Below are positions 63,145 to 64,000 of a stretch of 64,000 nt of DNA, one piece after another. Position 1 is the first letter of the stretch. Each line of letters opens with the position of its first letter. The stretch covers positions 31,047 to 95,046 of the forward strand of contig NZ_QRMP01000008.1 in the NCBI RefSeq assembly GCF_003473295.1, given 5' to 3'. This DNA is from Parabacteroides sp. AM08-6. GTDB taxonomy: Bacteria > Bacteroidota > Bacteroidia > Bacteroidales > Tannerellaceae. The notes beneath the pieces were generated by a model. That model was not told the origin of the DNA, made no database searches, and saw only the letters and a program-made list of their open reading frames with translations. The translations under genes and the position numbers were made by a program.

Positions 63145-63969
63145 ATGAAATCCCATAAATTGATTGGAGTTTACATTGGACTACTGATAATAGCTATCGC
63201 CACTATGATTATGCTGTGGAGACTGAAAAATAAGCCTGAAATAATCCCGTCCCGTGACTATCCGGAAATAAAAAAAGAAGGTGTTTTACGCATGGTAACC
63301 GAATACAACCAATCCGGCTATTACGTAGCAGGTGATACGATAGAGGGGTTTCAGTACGAATTAAGCCAAGCTATTGCTAAATTGTCCGGCCTGGAAGTAC
63401 AAACCCATCTTGTGATGAGTCTTACTGAAAGTTTCAAGGAATTGTCCGATAATAATTGTGATGTTATTGCCCGCAACATTCCTGTCAACAGCGATATCAA
63501 GGAAGAATATCTTTTTACCGAACCTATCGTACTCAACAAACAAGTGTTGGTACAACGTACAGAAAAAGCGAACAACGGCATTAAACCCATACGTAATCAA
63601 CTTGACCTGGCTGGTAAAACCCTGTACATTCCCCAAAATTCTCCAGCTCTTTTGCGTTTACAAAATCTGGGACACGAAATCGGTGACACAATATATGTAA
63701 AAGAAGATGAGCTATATTCCAGTGAACAACTGGCCATTATGGTAGCTAAAGGAGATATTGATTATGCCGTCTGCGATCAACAAATAGCCCGTCTTTCCCA
63801 ACAACAATTACCGGAACTGGATATTGAAACAGATATAAGTTTCACTCAATTGCAATCATGGGCTGTCCGCAAAGACGCACCAATCCTCCTCGACAGTCTC
63901 AATAGTTGGCTTCAACAAATACGTGAAAATGGCATCTATAAAGAAATATACAAGAAATATTATAAATAA
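63145..63969 (+). CDS. Family 3 solute-binding protein (MltF-like without the lytic domain)
   Basis: A 274-residue protein with one N-terminal membrane anchor (LIGVYIGLLIIAIATMIML) and a periplasmic SBP_bac_3 domain: GVLRMVTEYNQSGYYVAGDTIEGFQYELSQAIAKLSGLEV, DVIARNIPVNSDIKEEYLFTEPI, and a C-terminal NSWLQQIRENGIYKEIYKKYY. It resembles the sensing half of lytic transglycosylase MltF but no transglycosylase domain follows. It may bind amino acids or muropeptides. No ABC permease lies beside it; the final 31 bp of the window hold nothing further. Confidence 0.88.
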   Translation: MKSHKLIGVYIGLLIIAIATMIMLWRLKNKPEIIPSRDYPEIKKEGVLRMVTEYNQSGYYVAGDTIEGFQYELSQAIAKLSGLEVQTHLVMSLTESFKELSDNNCDVIARNIPVNSDIKEEYLFTEPIVLNKQVLVQRTEKANNGIKPIRNQLDLAGKTLYIPQNSPALLRLQNLGHEIGDTIYVKEDELYSSEQLAIMVAKGDIDYAVCDQQIARLSQQQLPELDIETDISFTQLQSWAVRKDAPILLDSLNSWLQQIRENGIYKEIYKKYYK

Positions 63970-64000
63970 TAATCGGTAAACCTTATGTGAATACTTGGAA

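Overview
This window is a stretch of Bacteroidales chromosome, most like gut genera such as Bacteroides, Parabacteroides, Barnesiella or Coprobacter; the genus cannot be fixed from sequence alone. The reasons are the repeated TAnnTTTG -7 promoter boxes, A-rich leaders without obvious Shine-Dalgarno sites, SusC-style carboxypeptidase-regulatory-like extensions on a TonB receptor, tRNAs without encoded CCA, and typical Bacteroidetes families (Porin_10-like putative porin, DUF2148, OPT transporter, large KamA-like radical SAM protein). Almost all of it is ordinary core chromosome. There is no prophage, insertion sequence or CRISPR array. The only traces of mobile DNA are an RteC-like fragment on the 3' side of tRNA-Asp and a nitrilase remnant on the 3' side of a tRNA-Ser pair.

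Layout. 1-5.4 kb: RteC-like fragment, tRNA-Asp, aminotransferase, AlgH, and a leftward recR-glycosyltransferase-acetyltransferase operon. 5.5-11.4 kb: OPT transporter with SpoIID/LytB protein, sodium/solute symporter with an elaborate upstream region, engB, then a candidate structured RNA. 11.6-14.5 kb: TonB receptor with a His-rich envelope protein and two palindromes between them. 14.8-19.5 kb: maeB, flavodoxin-like protein, DUF456 and DUF418 membrane proteins. 19.7-27 kb: MATE exporter and a TolC-AcrA-AcrB type tripartite efflux operon. 27-32 kb: tightly packed leftward operon tsaC, sugar transferase, ClC channel, fmt. 32-36 kb: recJ-recQ, ending in an array of four palindromes at an exact 21-bp period. 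36-41.5 kb: leftward radA, lipoprotein, beta-barrel, FAD dehydrogenase. 41.5-47.5 kb: leftward DUF2148, unknown protein, B12-type radical SAM protein, glycosyltransferase, plus the KamA-like enzyme. 47.7-50 kb: nitrilase remnant, two tRNA-Ser, carboxyltransferase. 50-52.7 kb: nikR-like regulator and a TonB receptor with a NikR-geometry operator between them. 52.8-64 kb: gpmA, NtrC/NtrY-like two-component pair, Nramp transporter, four-subunit 2-oxoacid:ferredoxin oxidoreductase with an embedded small membrane protein, putative porin, solute-binding protein.

Most interesting signals: (1) the NikR homologue has lost three of the four classical nickel ligands, yet a perfect 28-bp palindrome with NikR operator geometry lies beside the promoter of the neighbouring TonB receptor; (2) a 135-bp intergenic element is present twice, about 88% identical and gapless, with imperfect terminal inverted repeats and a perfect internal hairpin; (3) the 21-bp-period palindrome array after recQ; (4) the candidate structured RNA after engB; (5) the palindromes between the His-rich protein and its TonB receptor. 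All functional statements rest on family recognition by eye; no database search was run.
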